Source of the DNA: Siphonodentalium dalli
Lineage: Eukaryota > Mollusca > Scaphopoda > Gadilida > Siphonodentaliidae
DNA length: 64,000 nt
Direction: 5' to 3'
Assembly: GCA_032622095.1 (NCBI GenBank)
Contig: CP136062.1
Coordinates: 9,017,710 to 9,081,709 of the forward strand
Made by a program: the position numbers and the translations under genes. Positions within the stretch are counted from its first letter, which is position 1; the number at the start of each line of letters is the position of its first letter. The notes beneath the pieces are model-generated. The model ran no database searches and was not told the DNA's origin. It saw only the letters and a program-made list of their open reading frames with translations. Positions 49,942 through 61,680 of this stretch are shown here, piece by piece.

Positions 49942-51318
49942 ATTATACTTCCATGTTTTACATGGAAGTATATTGTTTTTGTGATTTTTATTTTTCTCTA
50001 TTATTATTTGCGTTCTTAGCAATTTTATAATGAGCATAGCTCAGTCAATACAAGAGTTAGAAAGCTAAAACTTTGTATGTATATATATGTATACAAACTC
50101 TAGTGCTTAGGCATATTGAGAATCATGTCCTCAGATTTGCAGAGTTATCTCCCTTTATGTGAACAATTGGTGTTTTCAGAACTCCGAAAATATAAGGAGT
50201 ACAGCACTGAAATTTGGTCGATACATACATCTTGATATCCACTGAATCATGAGCACATCAAAAACTTTGTCCGTCTTTCCTCTCCAGAGTTATCTCCCAT
50301 ATATATGTCAACCTCGAAATCTTCTGATCGCATGTTCTCACATAGCAAGAAAGATAGCTGGATTTAGTTTCTATGGTAGTGCTGGCCGTTGTCAATATAC
50401 TTCACAAAAATAATATGGACAGGGTCGGACTTACATTTTTTGGTTAGGGTGGGGGCGAAATTTTCATAATTTTTTTTGCGATTATTTCAACCATTTTTAC
50501 TACCATGTATTTTTAGGACGTACTAATGATCCTCCTGAAAGAATTTTGTAAATCGGTTGAGAAATGTCCAAGTTACAGACCATCGAAAATTGTATTCATA
50601 CATTGGCTGAGGAGAAAGTGGTTGTGACCACAACTCCTCCTAGACGACGCACATGAGCAGGATTTTGTTTATGTGAGCGTGTTATTCATAGAGAGAAGAC
50701 GAACTGGTGCAATATTTACCAAGATCCAAAAATATTTGTCCCTATTAGGGAGGGGGGCAACAATTGTCATGTTTTTGTCGTCTCCGATTCGAACCAAAAT
50801 TGTTGTAAAGTATCTATAGGACGTTCTGAGAGTACTCCAGTAAGAATTTTGTAAATCGGTTGAAAAATGTAGAAATTGTGGCCCATTAATTCTTATCAAG
50901 TTTACACAAGATGCACTATGGATTTAAATTCCTACAACCAATCGTCACTTTTTTGGTGTCATTCGATGGGGAATTTCTAGTACTTCTAAACAATTACCTA
51001 CTTGCCGTATTATGTCAATGGAAGCAGAGATAATCGAAATGTATATACTGAACAGCATATATATAGGCCTACATAGTAGAATATCGCCACAATATCTTAC
51101 TAAATCCCTACTATATAATAAAGCGGCATCAATTGCGAACACAATCACGCAACAATTAGCTCGATATCTCGAAAATTGGCCGAGATATGGTGACTTTTCT
51201 ATCCGCGTCACCTAATTCCGAGGTATGGGTGGGGGTCACACCAGAACGTTCCAACTGAACACAGAAATGTCAAGAAACCGTACTATCGACATACCAATCA
51301 ATTCCGCGCGATTCCCTT
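49942..51318. mobile_element. 1377-bp hairpin-ended unit, copy 1
   Basis: It begins with the palindromic end TATACTTCCATG-TTTTA-CATGGAAGTATA. The body includes TTATCTCCCTTTATGTGAAC, 'AAATCGGTTGAGAAATGTCC' and 'TAGGGAGGGGGGCAA'. It ends just before the next palindrome at 51319. The last 200 bp (51121-51318) have no match in copy 2. No protein is recognised; the short minus-strand frames repeated in both copies lack family motifs. Confidence 0.8.
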
Positions 51319-52499
51319 ATTATACTTCCATGTTTTACATGGAAGTATATTGTTTTTGTGATTTTTATTTTTCTCTATTATTATTTGCGTTCTTAGCAAT
51401 TTTATAATGAGCATAGCTCAGTCAATACAAGAGTTAGAAAGCTAAAACTTTGTATGTGTATATATGTATACAAACTCTAGTGCTTAGGCATATTGAGAAT
51501 CATGTCCTCACTTGATTTGCAGAGTTATCTCCCTTTATGTGAACAATTGGTGTTTTCAGAACTCCGAAAATATAAGGAGTACAGCACTGAAATTTGGTCG
51601 ATACATACATCTTGATATCCACTGAATCATGAGCACATCAAAAACTTTGTCCGTCTTTCCTCTCCAGAGTTATCTCCCATTTATATGTCAACCTCGAAAT
51701 CTTCTGATCGCATGTTCTCACATAGCAAGAAAGATAGCTGGATTTAGTTTCTATGGTAGTGCTGGCCGTTGTCAATATACTTCACAAAAATAATATGGAC
51801 AGGGTCGGACTTACATTTTTTGGTTAGGGTGGGGGCGAAATTTTCGCAATTTTTTTTGTTGCGATTATTTCAACCATTTTTACTACCATGTATTTTTAGG
51901 ACGTACTAATGATCCTCCTGAAAGAATTTTGTAAATCGGTTGAGAAATGTCCAAGTTACAGACCATCGAAAATTGTATTCATACATTGGCTGAGGAGAAA
52001 GTGGTTGTGACCACAACTCCTCCTAGACGACGCACATGAGCATGAGCGTGAGCGTGAGCGTGTTATTCATAGAGAGAAGACAAACTGGTGCAATTTTTAC
52101 CAAGATCCAAAAATATTTGTCCCTATTAGGGAGGGGGGCAAAAATTGTCATTTTTTTGCCGTCTCCGATTCGAACCAAAATTGTTGTGAAGTATCTATAG
52201 GACGTTCTGAGAGTACTCCAGTAAGAATTTTGTAAATCGGTTGAAAAATGTAGAAATTGTGGCCCATTAATTCTTATCAAGTTTACACAAGATGCACTAT
52301 GGATTTAAATTCCTACAACCAATCGTCACTTTTTTGGTGTCATTCGATGGGGAATTTCTAGTACTTCTAAACGATTACCTACTTGCCGTACTATGTCAAT
52401 GGAAGCAGAGATAATCGAAATGTATATACTGAACAGCATATATATAGGCCTACATAGTAGAATATCGCCACAATATCTTACTAAAACCCTACTATATAA
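51319..52499. mobile_element. hairpin-ended unit, copy 2 (truncated)
   Basis: It is nearly identical to 49942-51120, with only scattered changes and short indels (for example GCGTGAGCGTGAGCGTG added near 52040). It breaks off at 'CCCTACTATATAA' where the right arm of the host foldback begins. The high identity indicates a recent tandem duplication or a second insertion into the same spot. Confidence 0.8.
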
Positions 52500-54560
52500 C
52501 TAGAGGTCAGATTCCATTGAATCAGATATACTTCCATGGTATCCCATCCCATCCCACATGCGTATATGTGTGTTCCTCTTTATGCGAATGCATATTGGTG
52601 CCTTATGATCCGATGGTGCACTTGCATTGTCATTTCTAAATGTAATATATAATTTTGGGACTTCTGTCTGTCTGTTTGTCTGTTAGCTATGACCGGGAAA
52701 ACTGCTGGACGCATTTTGACAAAATTTGATTAATAAGGTACTTTTATTTAGGGAGGGTTTTGGACGGGTCAAATCGTGACCCCCGACCTGAACTTGGCCT
52801 TCAAAAAGGTCAATCCAAGGTCACATCGGGCAAAACAGACTGATTTCAACGAAATTTTATACCTAGGGGTACATTTGTCGGGGAGTCTTTTGTGTGGGTC
52901 AAAGTGTGGCCCCGACCTAAAATTGACCTTCGAAATGGTCAGTTCAAGGTCAAGTAAAACGAACGGATTTCGACAAAATTTGATACCTAGGGATACTTTT
53001 GTCCGGGGAGGGTTTTGGAAAGGTCAAATCGTGACAATAGGTTACTTTTATAGTAGAGCGGACATACCTATATAGTATATCGGTGAGCATGTTCATGCAT
53101 TTGCCTTGCTTCTTGACAAGTCCGTTTGAATTTGCGTCATGAAGAGATGTTATGATTTTGAGTAATATATTTCACCCGTTACAACGTTATACGCTACCAG
53201 GGTTAAACCGTCCAATCTAAATCTTTAAAAATCATACTAATCTTGCGTTTAGATACTACTTATGACATCCACTCGTCGAAAAGTTTTTATCTCTATATCT
53301 GATTTTCGGAGTAATTTTCCCCATTTGATCTTCGGTGGAATTTGCCAAATCTGAACCCACCCGACACAAACACTCCCTTGAGCAGGTTGCGCTTATAGTA
53401 GAGTGGTCAAATTTTGTAGGGTTACCTACAGTATAACGGCTTACATGCTCCTGCGTGAAACTCGCTCCTACATTAGCCCGTTTGGATTTGGGGCTAAAAA
53501 TCGGCTAGTGATAGACTACGTAAGTATACATATTTATGATATATAGCGTTGTCACGAGTAAACCGTTCCATCTGAAAATTAGAAAATCGCCCTCTGGATG
53601 CGCGTGAACACTAGCCATCAGATGTACTCGTCAAAAACATTTATCTCGATGTTTGAATTTTCCCCCCTTTGCAATTTTCGTGGAATTTTCCTAAAGTCAA
53701 AACCCACTCCGACTCGCATTCTCCGTTGGGCAGGTTACTTTTAAAGTATAGCCGTCAAACTTTTGGGACGTACATACAGTATATCAGCGTACCTGTTACG
53801 ATATTATCTTGCTCTTTAATTAGCCGGTTTGGATTTGGCGGGAAAAATAGGTGAAACATTTCCGTACCCAGTAACGCGTAATGTTATGGGAAAAACCTTT
53901 TTTTCGGGTATATTCGGGTCCGGATCACGCGTCCAATTCTGAATGTGCAATAAAAAATTTAGAGCGCTGCACTTATAAAAAAAAACAAAACAAAAAAACA
54001 AACCTTGGTTTATTCATCCTGGTGTATAGTGTGTCCATATTTATGGGCGGTAACTCCTCAGGGAAAGTGCGGACACAAGTTTTGATGCACGTGGGCTGTA
54101 GGGCATATCGAGGTGTGCATACGGTCCAATTTTCGATGCTCTGCTCCTTATAATTTCCGAGATAATAAAATGACATTTTTTCATATAAAGGGAGATAACT
54201 CCGCGATGTAAACGCGGACAATATCCGTTATGGGCCAAAGGCATAGAACTCATTTACCACAACATACTTACCAACTTTGAGTTTTCTAATCCTAATACTT
54301 TCAGAGATTAGGGCGTTGAAAAATAGTTAAGCATAATAATAATAATAATAATAAAAAATAATCGAAAAAGGGCTATAACTCTGTCAAAAGATATTGGACC
54401 AACATACGGATACCTTTATTTTTAGTAGACCTTGGACGCCTACAATCGCTAGAGATTTTACGTCCATACTGCCGTTAGTTTCTGAGTATTTCCAAATAAA
54501 CGGAAAACGAGCTCAGTAGAAAAACAATATACTTCCTTGGTTACACCATGGAAGTATAAT

Positions 54561-55023
54561 AATAGGGAAAATCATGATCTGAAAGAATCGCATTTTTGTG
54601 TCGGAAACACGAAGTATGTTGATTATATGTTGTTCTTAACATGTGTGTGTTTATCTTATGTGTTTGTAAGTGACTCCACACCTACCTCGAAATTGGGTAA
54701 CAGGATTGGGAAATTGTCAAACCCGGCCCAAAATGCGAAGTTTGAGGGCCCATAACTCAGTTATTTTCGTATGGATTTGAATTTGTTTTTCAGTATTGTG
54801 ATTAGTTCCTCACGTAGATTGTTTGTTATAAATTTTGTCTGATTCCGAGACGGATAACATTTTGATTATTGGAACGAATACAGGTCCAGATTAAAAGTTT
54901 GAGGGCCCAAATCTCAGCCATTTGTGAACGGAATTACGATCTGTTTTCAGTTTTGTGATCAACGTGTATGGTAGATGTTATATTCCAGGTTTCATATAAT
55001 TCGAAGACGAAATAAATTTTGGT
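54561..55023. repeat. spacer with a two-unit repeat of 150-160 bp
   Basis: 'AAGTTTGAGGGCCCATAACTC' occurs near 54740, and its relative AAGTTTGAGGGCCCAAATCTC near 54895, with 'TCAGTTTTGTGATCA'-like sequence following each. It is a degenerate core-unit repeat. Nothing coding was seen. Confidence 0.45.
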
Positions 55024-55175
55024 AGGATAGGATAGGATATTTTTATTTACAATACACATATGAATAGTACAATAAATTAACATATAACTAGAATAATTCA
55101 GTATATTGCTGGGGGGAACATAGCCCTGCCGGGCTGTCTTCCTGTTTCCCCCATAACAAATATCATTATACAAAT
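55024..55175 (-). mobile_element. retrotransposon 3' end with short tandem tail
   Basis: On the minus strand a GC-rich hairpin-like stretch (GGAAGACAGCCCGGCAGGGC) is followed by AT-rich sequence, 'GTAAATAAAAATATCC' and a (TATCC) tail. Many CR1-type LINEs and the SINEs that borrow their tails end in short tandem repeats like this. No coding part is present, so it is a SINE or a heavily truncated LINE. Confidence 0.5.
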
Positions 55176-55357
55176 AATTTATCAGATAGCGTGAGTATTA
55201 TTCATATTCGTATCCACGTACACGTACAGACTAATCGTATATATAACAAATAATATAAGACAAAATGTTCCCCTCAGTATTTCACCGACTATTCAGTCGA
55301 ATTGTCACCCCAACATTCAGCCGTGTTACAAACGAAATGCATACACGGTATAACGGC

Positions 55358-55749
55358 GTGTATGGTCAATAGTCTGGTCGATAAACTCAATGTTTAGGGT
55401 CAACCTAGAACAAAGTTGGATTGTACACCATTTGTTAGAGACAGATATCCACTATAACATATCCAAAATCCGCTAAAATCCGCTTTGAGCATGTTTTGTA
55501 ATTAAAGATGGCGTCCAATATGGCTGCCATATTGGACGTCTTCTTTAGATTACAAAGATGTTCAAAACTGATTTTAGCGGATTTTGTATATGTTATATAG
55601 GATATATGAAAATGAAGAAGTCCAAATTAATTCTAGGTCGAACCTTTCATCGACCAGACTACAAGTGAACCACAAAGAAACTGATTGTATGACTCCACTT
55701 AGCATCGTCCTACAATCAAGTTTCTTTGTGGTACAACTTGACCATACAC
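55358..55749. mobile_element. foldback element next to the GT32 stop codon, with nested hairpin
   Basis: The outer ends are GTGTATGGTCAA and its complement, with AGTCTGGTCGAT just inside. The arms meet near 55525 at TCCAATATGGC facing GCCATATTGGA. The right arm alone carries an insert of about 76 bp (55662-55737) that is itself a hairpin: ACCACAAAGAAACT facing AGTTTCTTTGTGGT. The outer end lies 4 bp beyond the stop codon of the GT32-type exon, so the element probably forms part of that gene's 3' UTR. Confidence 0.8.
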
Positions 55750-55753
55750 ACAA

Positions 55754-56250
55754 CTAAACCGTGTGTTTCTTAGTTTTACATGTACAAATTCGCTTATCTT
55801 TAAAACTACACACGAGCACAAGACATAGTGCTATAAAGCAAAAGAATACAATAGACAAAAAAAGTGCCGCATTAGTAAAACACCACCAAATTATCTTCGC
55901 GTCTAAAAGATGCCAACTTCCACCCCCTCCGTATTCAATATATGTATGTTCATATTTACCCATATCAAGAGTTAGAAATTGTTTTTTCTCGGCATAAGAC
56001 ATGTATTGTCTAGTGAGATAAACAGGTCCCGTTGTCAACATGACCGTCAGAGATGGAAGAATATAAGTTTTGCTAGCGTCTGGTAAACCCGCGACCACTT
56101 TCTTCATAAACGGATGACGCTTTTGAGTTATCATCATGTCATTTGTGAATCCGAATGGTTGTGTCCTAAATAGAACAACCTCTTCGTCATTAGTCAATAA
56201 TTGTAACATCCTTTTTACAAAAGTGTTTATATGTTTGTGAGCCAGTCCAG
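55754..56250 (-). CDS. GT32-type glycosyltransferase, last exon
   Basis: This is the end of a glycosyltransferase of family GT32 (OCH1 / inositol-phosphoceramide mannosyltransferase SUR1 type), which transfers a sugar from a nucleotide sugar in the Golgi or ER. Counting from the Met at 56209, the exon carries QPFGFTND (17-24), HPF (32-34), LPSLTVMLTTGP (51-62) and GGGGSWH with D103 (94-103), all in the order seen in that family. A hydrophobic helix at about 114-134 is followed by a short Cys/Lys-rich tail, so the C-terminus is probably membrane-anchored. The frame stays open upstream of that Met (GLAHKHINTFVKR) to a likely acceptor, CGATATAG, near 56250. The DXD motif and N-terminus must be in exons beyond the window or not recognised. 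The substrate cannot be told. It could be a 3' fragment, but the frame is clean. Confidence 0.65.
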
Positions 56251-56500
56251 ACGAGTTATCACTATATCGCTTTATCTCTCCCCGGAAACGTTACGTTCTT
56301 GTCACATGTTCTAAAGTATGAGAAGTTTCTGCATGTCTTAGTTTCAAACGAAGATTGAGAGAATAGTATTCAGATTATAGAGAAGTTCTCATGATGAAAT
56401 CTCAGAACACAAGCTCATCACGATGTCTCATCCGACTCAGAATTATTATTTCATACTCATAGGATTATGGGGAGAGATTATGCATCTTTTATAGTAACAA
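56251..56500. other. presumed intron and LINE 3' flank
   Basis: No coding was seen. If the GT32 exon is spliced, this stretch is its upstream intron, and the LINE that follows would be an intronic insertion in the same orientation as the gene. Confidence 0.35.
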
Positions 56501-59500
56501 TAAAAATAAATATGAATTCATATGATTCGCCGGAAGGGCTTTTTGTTGAGTGAGGTTTAAGGGAGAATGTTAACTAAATGTGATAATTATGTGTGTGTAT
56601 ACCATCATAGATTGGAGGCGCAGACTCGGCATGAGTGTCCATTACTTCAAATATGCTTGTTCACCTTTAATGTGTCGATATTATGACTTGCGTTGTAGTC
56701 ATCGTGGTATTGGTATTGTAGCCTTTGATATGACCGAGGACGCGGTGGTGGAAATAAAAATGGTAGAGTAGAACTATGATTGTGCTGCCGAATAGAACTA
56801 TGTGTATACATGGTGTTTATTTTAATATAAGTATTCGTATTATGTATCGGTACAGTCGGGACATCCTGTGTTTTTACAGCGTACATTTTTTAGATAATTA
56901 CCAAGTATTTTTGTCTGTAAGCGTTTCTTCAATATATGCCTGCTTTGTATACATGTGTATTCAGCTTCAAGGTTGTTCCATATTGTGGGGAAGGCGTGGT
57001 GTGGTAATCTTCCAGAAAATTTGGTTCTAGGTTTTTCTAGAAGCAGGGGATTAGGGTGTCTTGGAGTTGATTTTGCTCGTTTGTTGTACATCATTTTAAA
57101 AGAAGCCGGCAGACGGTCATAATACCAGTCATGCACGAACATTGTATAATTGATGGTGTGTAAGTCATATATTTTCAAGATATTTTCTTTTTTAAAGAGC
57201 GGGTCTGTGTGACTCCTATACTTCTTATTGCATATTATACGCATTGCTCGTTTTTGTAATAGAAAATTTTTCTTGACTTCTGGAACATGTCCCCATATTT
57301 GGATACCGTAAACTAATTGGCTTTGAATCAATGCATAGTACAAAGTTTTCAACGCTTTACTCGGGAAAAAATGTTTCACCTTATTGATACAATATATTGC
57401 ATGTGATATTTTAGAGCAGATTATGGATACGTGCTTTTTGAACGTCAAGTTCTCATCAATATGGATACCTAAAAATTTTGTTGAGGATTCGTGCCCAAGA
57501 TTCCCTATTCGATTCAATTCATTGTGATTTAACTTTATTTTCAAAGTATTCCATTTTTTGTCATTATTCGGTGGGTGTATGAGCATATAGTTGCTTTTAT
57601 TAATATTAATTGCTAGTTTATTACAGCAGCACCAATCGAATACATTGGCTAATTCGTTGTTGACATAACTTTGTACTAATTCCCAATTTTTACCGCTTGT
57701 AAAGAGAGTGGTATCATCGGCATACGATAAAAAGTCCATTGTTGTAGAATTTGCCATATCATTCACGTATATTAAAAATATTATTGGCCCAAGAATTGAG
57801 CCTTGTGGGACTCCACAGGAAGTATTCATAAGGTTTGAAGCACTCCCGCAATATTCAACATATTGTCTCCTGTCATATAAATAACTATGGAACCACGACT
57901 TTGCTACACCCCTAATACCATAGTGGTCAAGTTTTGATAGTAGTATATTGTGGTCTATTGTATCGAACGCTTTAGATAAGTCAAGGAATAGGGCCAGGGT
58001 GGAATCCCGTGTCGGTTTATCATTATTATTAACGAAATGATCTAGAAGATGCATAATAGGATGAAACGTTGAGTGGTTTGGTCTAAATCCATATTGGTGT
58101 TTATATAATATTTCATTGTCTTTAAGAAAATCTACAAGTCGTTTTTGCATAAATTTTTCAAGCAGTTTAGAGAACGATGGAAGGATACTGATTGGACGAT
58201 AGTGTGTTATTTCCTTGGCGTTGTTTATTTTGGGAATGGGAACTACTTTAGAGATTTTCATGTTCATTGGGACTATTCCCTGTTCAAACGAAAGATTAAA
58301 TATATACTTAAGTGCTGGGGCTATTATGAAGATAGTCTCTTTCATGAGTTCAGTCGATATGCCGATGTAATCTTTGCTCTTTTTTCCTTTCATAGAATAA
58401 CATGTTAATATTATTTCCTGAATGGATGTCGGTTCGATTTCTAATTCGTGTGCTTGTCTATTTCGAAGGTAGTCAGTAAAGTCTGCGTCTGAGGTTTCAG
58501 AATGAATAGAACTGCTAGTGTTTTCACCGATTTTTGAAAAGTAGTCATTAAATGTTTTGGCTATTATGTTTGGGTCAGATAGCTCTATATTGTTATCATT
58601 AAATATCTTAGGATAGTTACACGATTTTTGATTTTTATTGATGGCATTTTTAAGAATTTTCCATGTGTTTTTTATATCATTTTTATTTTGTTCTAGACAG
58701 TCAGAATAATAACTATTTTTACTTTTCCTAATTAGTTTATTATATAATTGACGATAATTTATGTAGGCAATTTTATTTGTGTCCGAATGCGAATTCAGTT
58801 TATTACAGTAGAGTTCTTGTTTGGTGATTGATGATTTGATTAGTCCAGATGTCATCCATGGTGCGCGTTTGATATATTTCTTGTGTACTTTCCGTGTTAC
58901 GAGCGGAAAAGCTAGGTCGTGCGCGGTCATGTATATGTCTAAAAAACATTCATATGCCTTTTCAGATGAGTTGCAACTGAGAACTGAGTCAAATTTACAC
59001 GATTTTAACAAGTTTTTGAATATATGGACATTATTAATATTATAGTTCCTATATGTAGCTTTTTTATGGGAGGGGTTTAAGGGTTTCTGCTTGTTTGCTT
59101 CAGAGATGAATATACCGAAATGATCGGAAACATCGCAGGTAATTATCCCTGTTTGGTGACTATCTTGCATTTTATTGGTATAGATATGATCAATTATGGT
59201 GGCAGAGTGTTCGGTTAATCTTGTAGGTTTCGTAATCATGGGCATGAATCCTCTTGTAAAAACATTGTTTATGAAATCGTTAGTTTTTGCATGCGTATCG
59301 AAATTGAGAAGGTTAATGTTGAGGTCTCCTATTATGTAAGACTTGGCTTTTTTCAATTTCTCTAAGATATTATCGAATTTCAACATAAATTTGTCCAAGT
59401 CGGCCTTCGGTGCTGTATTTGGTATATAAATACATCCTATTATGTAAGTATCGTTCGCTCCTCGGTGTATTTCTACAAATATTGTTTCTATTACGTGGGG

Positions 59501-60100
59501 AATAAATATTGTCAAGTCGGGTCTTAGTTTGTATTGTATATTTTCCTTGATGTAGATACCAACACCGCCTCTGCCGTCGTCGCCATCGGGTCGAGTATTA
59601 AATTATAAGGGGTGATATCCTGGAAGTGAGAAGTCTGAGGATCTATGCACATTGAATATTTCTGTCATGGCGATAACATCAAACATATATTCTTTTGAAT
59701 TCAAATCACAGAGTAGGTTTTTCAGGTTTTCATAATTTGCGTTAAGGCTTCTGCAATTTATGCCAAAAAGAGAGAATTTTATGTTATTTGAGAGAAATTC
59801 TTTACCCTCTGTGGGCGAGAGATATTGGCGGGTATTTTGATTCCAGAGTTGGATGCTGTCGGGATCAAATTCGTCTCCTTCTATTTGAGACCATTTCGCC
59901 GCGAAGTCATGCGTACGCGTGTCCCTTACCTCACTCAAAGTTATGTTATTTGCAGACATAATGGGGGTTTCTAAGGTGTTGTTATGTGGGCCCCTGATTA
60001 CGACCATTTGGTTATGTCGTGGTACTGAACGTCTGTACATATACATGGAAACTAATATGGATATCATAAATTAATGTAAGTTTAACTTTCAATTTCAATT
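56500..60100 (-). mobile_element. nearly complete LINE, CR1/Jockey group
   Basis: This minus-strand non-LTR retrotransposon has an ORF2 at 60067-56840. The 3' untranslated part runs to about 56500 and its exact end is unclear. No separate ORF1 with a recognisable domain was seen upstream, so the element may lack it or be 5'-truncated. Compared with the shredded LINE at 43.3-45.9 kb, this copy is far better kept, suggesting a younger insertion. It lies between the GT32 last exon and whatever precedes it. Confidence 0.85.
56840..60067 (-). CDS. LINE ORF2: AP endonuclease and reverse transcriptase
   Basis: A frame of 1076 codons is broken only by one in-frame TAA at 59605-59603. The upstream part has the endonuclease start (FGINCRSLNANYENL, then AMTEIF) and ends SLPGYHPL. 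The same frame continues FNTRPDGDDGRGGVGIYIKE, then, counting from codon 59515, GDLN (63-66), SDH (130-132), RPIS (440-443), DLSKAFD (512-518), GVPQGS (568-573) and catalytic YADD (598-601), FLGIHIDE, and QKRAMRIICNKKYRSH near the C-terminus. This order (endonuclease, RT, thumb) is that of CR1/Jockey-group LINEs, which nick DNA and copy RNA at the nick. The last residues (RCKNTGCPDC) are Cys-rich. The start is taken at the ATG at 60067; 59515 is a TTG, not a likely start. The stop makes this copy inactive unless it is read through. Confidence 0.9.
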
Positions 60101-61680
60101 TTTTTGGTGGAGTTATGTCAAAGAAAATGTATCCGTGATTGGAGATTATATACATGCGGAAGAAAGAGAGTATTATATTATGCGAGTCAATATCAATTGT
60201 GGAACAAAACAAATTATACGAATAAGTATACACATCTTGAAGTATATGCAAATCAACAATTGAACAAGTGCTTATTTATATACAGCCATTGGCTATCGAA
60301 ATAGCGATGATGTCACACCAGTGACTCCCCTTTGCATCCCCAAATCCCGTCCCTGAATGGAGAGGCATATATCCATATTTCTACGAGTCAAGCAATGAAT
60401 CCGTTCAGCCTCATTAGAAAGGATATTTATCTATAATACATACCCAAAGAGGGGACCTCACTTTAAACATATTTGTATTTATGCATATATTGTCATCTCG
60501 ATATTTATTATGAGCGAGATACGATACAGTACCAAAATGTCAAAGGCGCACGATTGGCGAAAAAGCGAATTATTCTGACCCTTGCTGTATCCATCCACTC
60601 GAATCGAGTATCAAAATATTATGATTCTTCCGTCATCAAATTCACACGCTTTTTTCCTGCAGCCACTAACCACGCGTGATGCGAGAGACTGAATCAGACT
60701 GCTGTGGGGACAGTCTATTGAAAGTTTGTTTCCACATGTATGCTATTTCGGTTGGATATTCGTGTGGAATATAATTCGTTCGTTATATATTGTTCTATAA
60801 TTTGTATGTGTATATGCCAGAACTTAGAACAGCTGTAGAAGGAAATGTAGCTGAATTCATTGCCACGCAGAGAAAAAAGCCGCTCGCACGACAGTCAGAC
60901 AGTTTGTTGTCTCAGTTTAAAATTTGATTCGCTATTGTTGATACACACGAGATGTCCAACATGTGCATTAGTTCGTGTTGTCGATGATATTGATAATATA
61001 ATTCTGGATATGTGGTGAGTAGCATTATTTAAACATTTTCGGATATCAGTTAATATCAATACATCCAATTTGGGAGAATCTTAATTAGCTGAATTGATAA
61101 TAATAGTCCCGACGTCTGCCAAAGGCAACCCCACATTATATTATGAGGGTACCGAGGGCCAACATCAGGCCCATATAGAATATCAAACTAGAATTGATAA
61201 TTGTTTCATAATGACGTAGGCTATATTGTGAAAGTCATAATTTTGGTAGCAATATATGAGGCTAATTCATTTACATATGCATGTTTCACTGTGGAAGTGC
61301 ATGGAATATACATTTAATTCATTGAATCAAAGCTAGATAACAAATGAGACTCATACTTAAGCTCAAGCTAATGGCGGAGACATGGTGTTTTAATTGGATA
61401 ATTGACAACCAATAATTCTCGCCATCCCATGTATTTCCTTATCTTGTAGTGATGGAAATTTATGCCATCAGCTAGCATTCACTTTAAACTGTTTATGTAT
61501 TTGACATAAATGTATATGATTTTATAATTAGGACTGGGTTTAGTGTAATTTGTGTAAAGACTAATTTATATATTACAATTGCATTGTAATTTTGTAAATA
61601 ATTATGTATGCATTAATTGTAATTAAGATAAATGTTGATATGTGGAAGCTGTATTTCAATTTCAAGTACATGCACCCCTA
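60101..61680. other. AT-rich stretch with a weak 5' exon candidate
   Basis: There is no family-level coding signal. On the plus strand a GC-richer patch near 60880-61010 ends in a good donor-like site (TATGTG followed by GTGAGTAG at about 61013). It could be a noncoding first exon, but no downstream exon is visible. Nothing else was recognised. Confidence 0.25.

Larger units (their letters stand above)
48419..54560. mobile_element. 6.1-kb giant foldback element
   Basis: The outer ends are inverted copies of 'CTTCCATGGTGTAACCAAG', itself part of an imperfect palindrome (TATACTTCC pairing with GGAAGTATA). The left arm is 48419-49936 and the right arm 52500-54560; they match along their length, for example AAACTTGTGTCCGCGCTTTC and its complement near 54070. 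The right arm is about 540 bp longer because a unit of about 340 bp (GTTACTTTTATAGTAGAGCG type) recurs near 53040, 53388 and 53720. Both arms include the 130-bp CAAGGTCAGGTCGGGGTCA module. No transposase or other protein was recognised. The centre is occupied by two tandem copies of another hairpin-ended sequence. It is a non-autonomous foldback of unknown superfamily. Confidence 0.8.

Noticed and set aside
50669-52280. Repeated 76-85 codon minus-strand frames as a protein of the inner hairpin-ended unit
   Set aside because: They repeat only because the 1377-bp unit is duplicated; no catalytic or binding motif is present.
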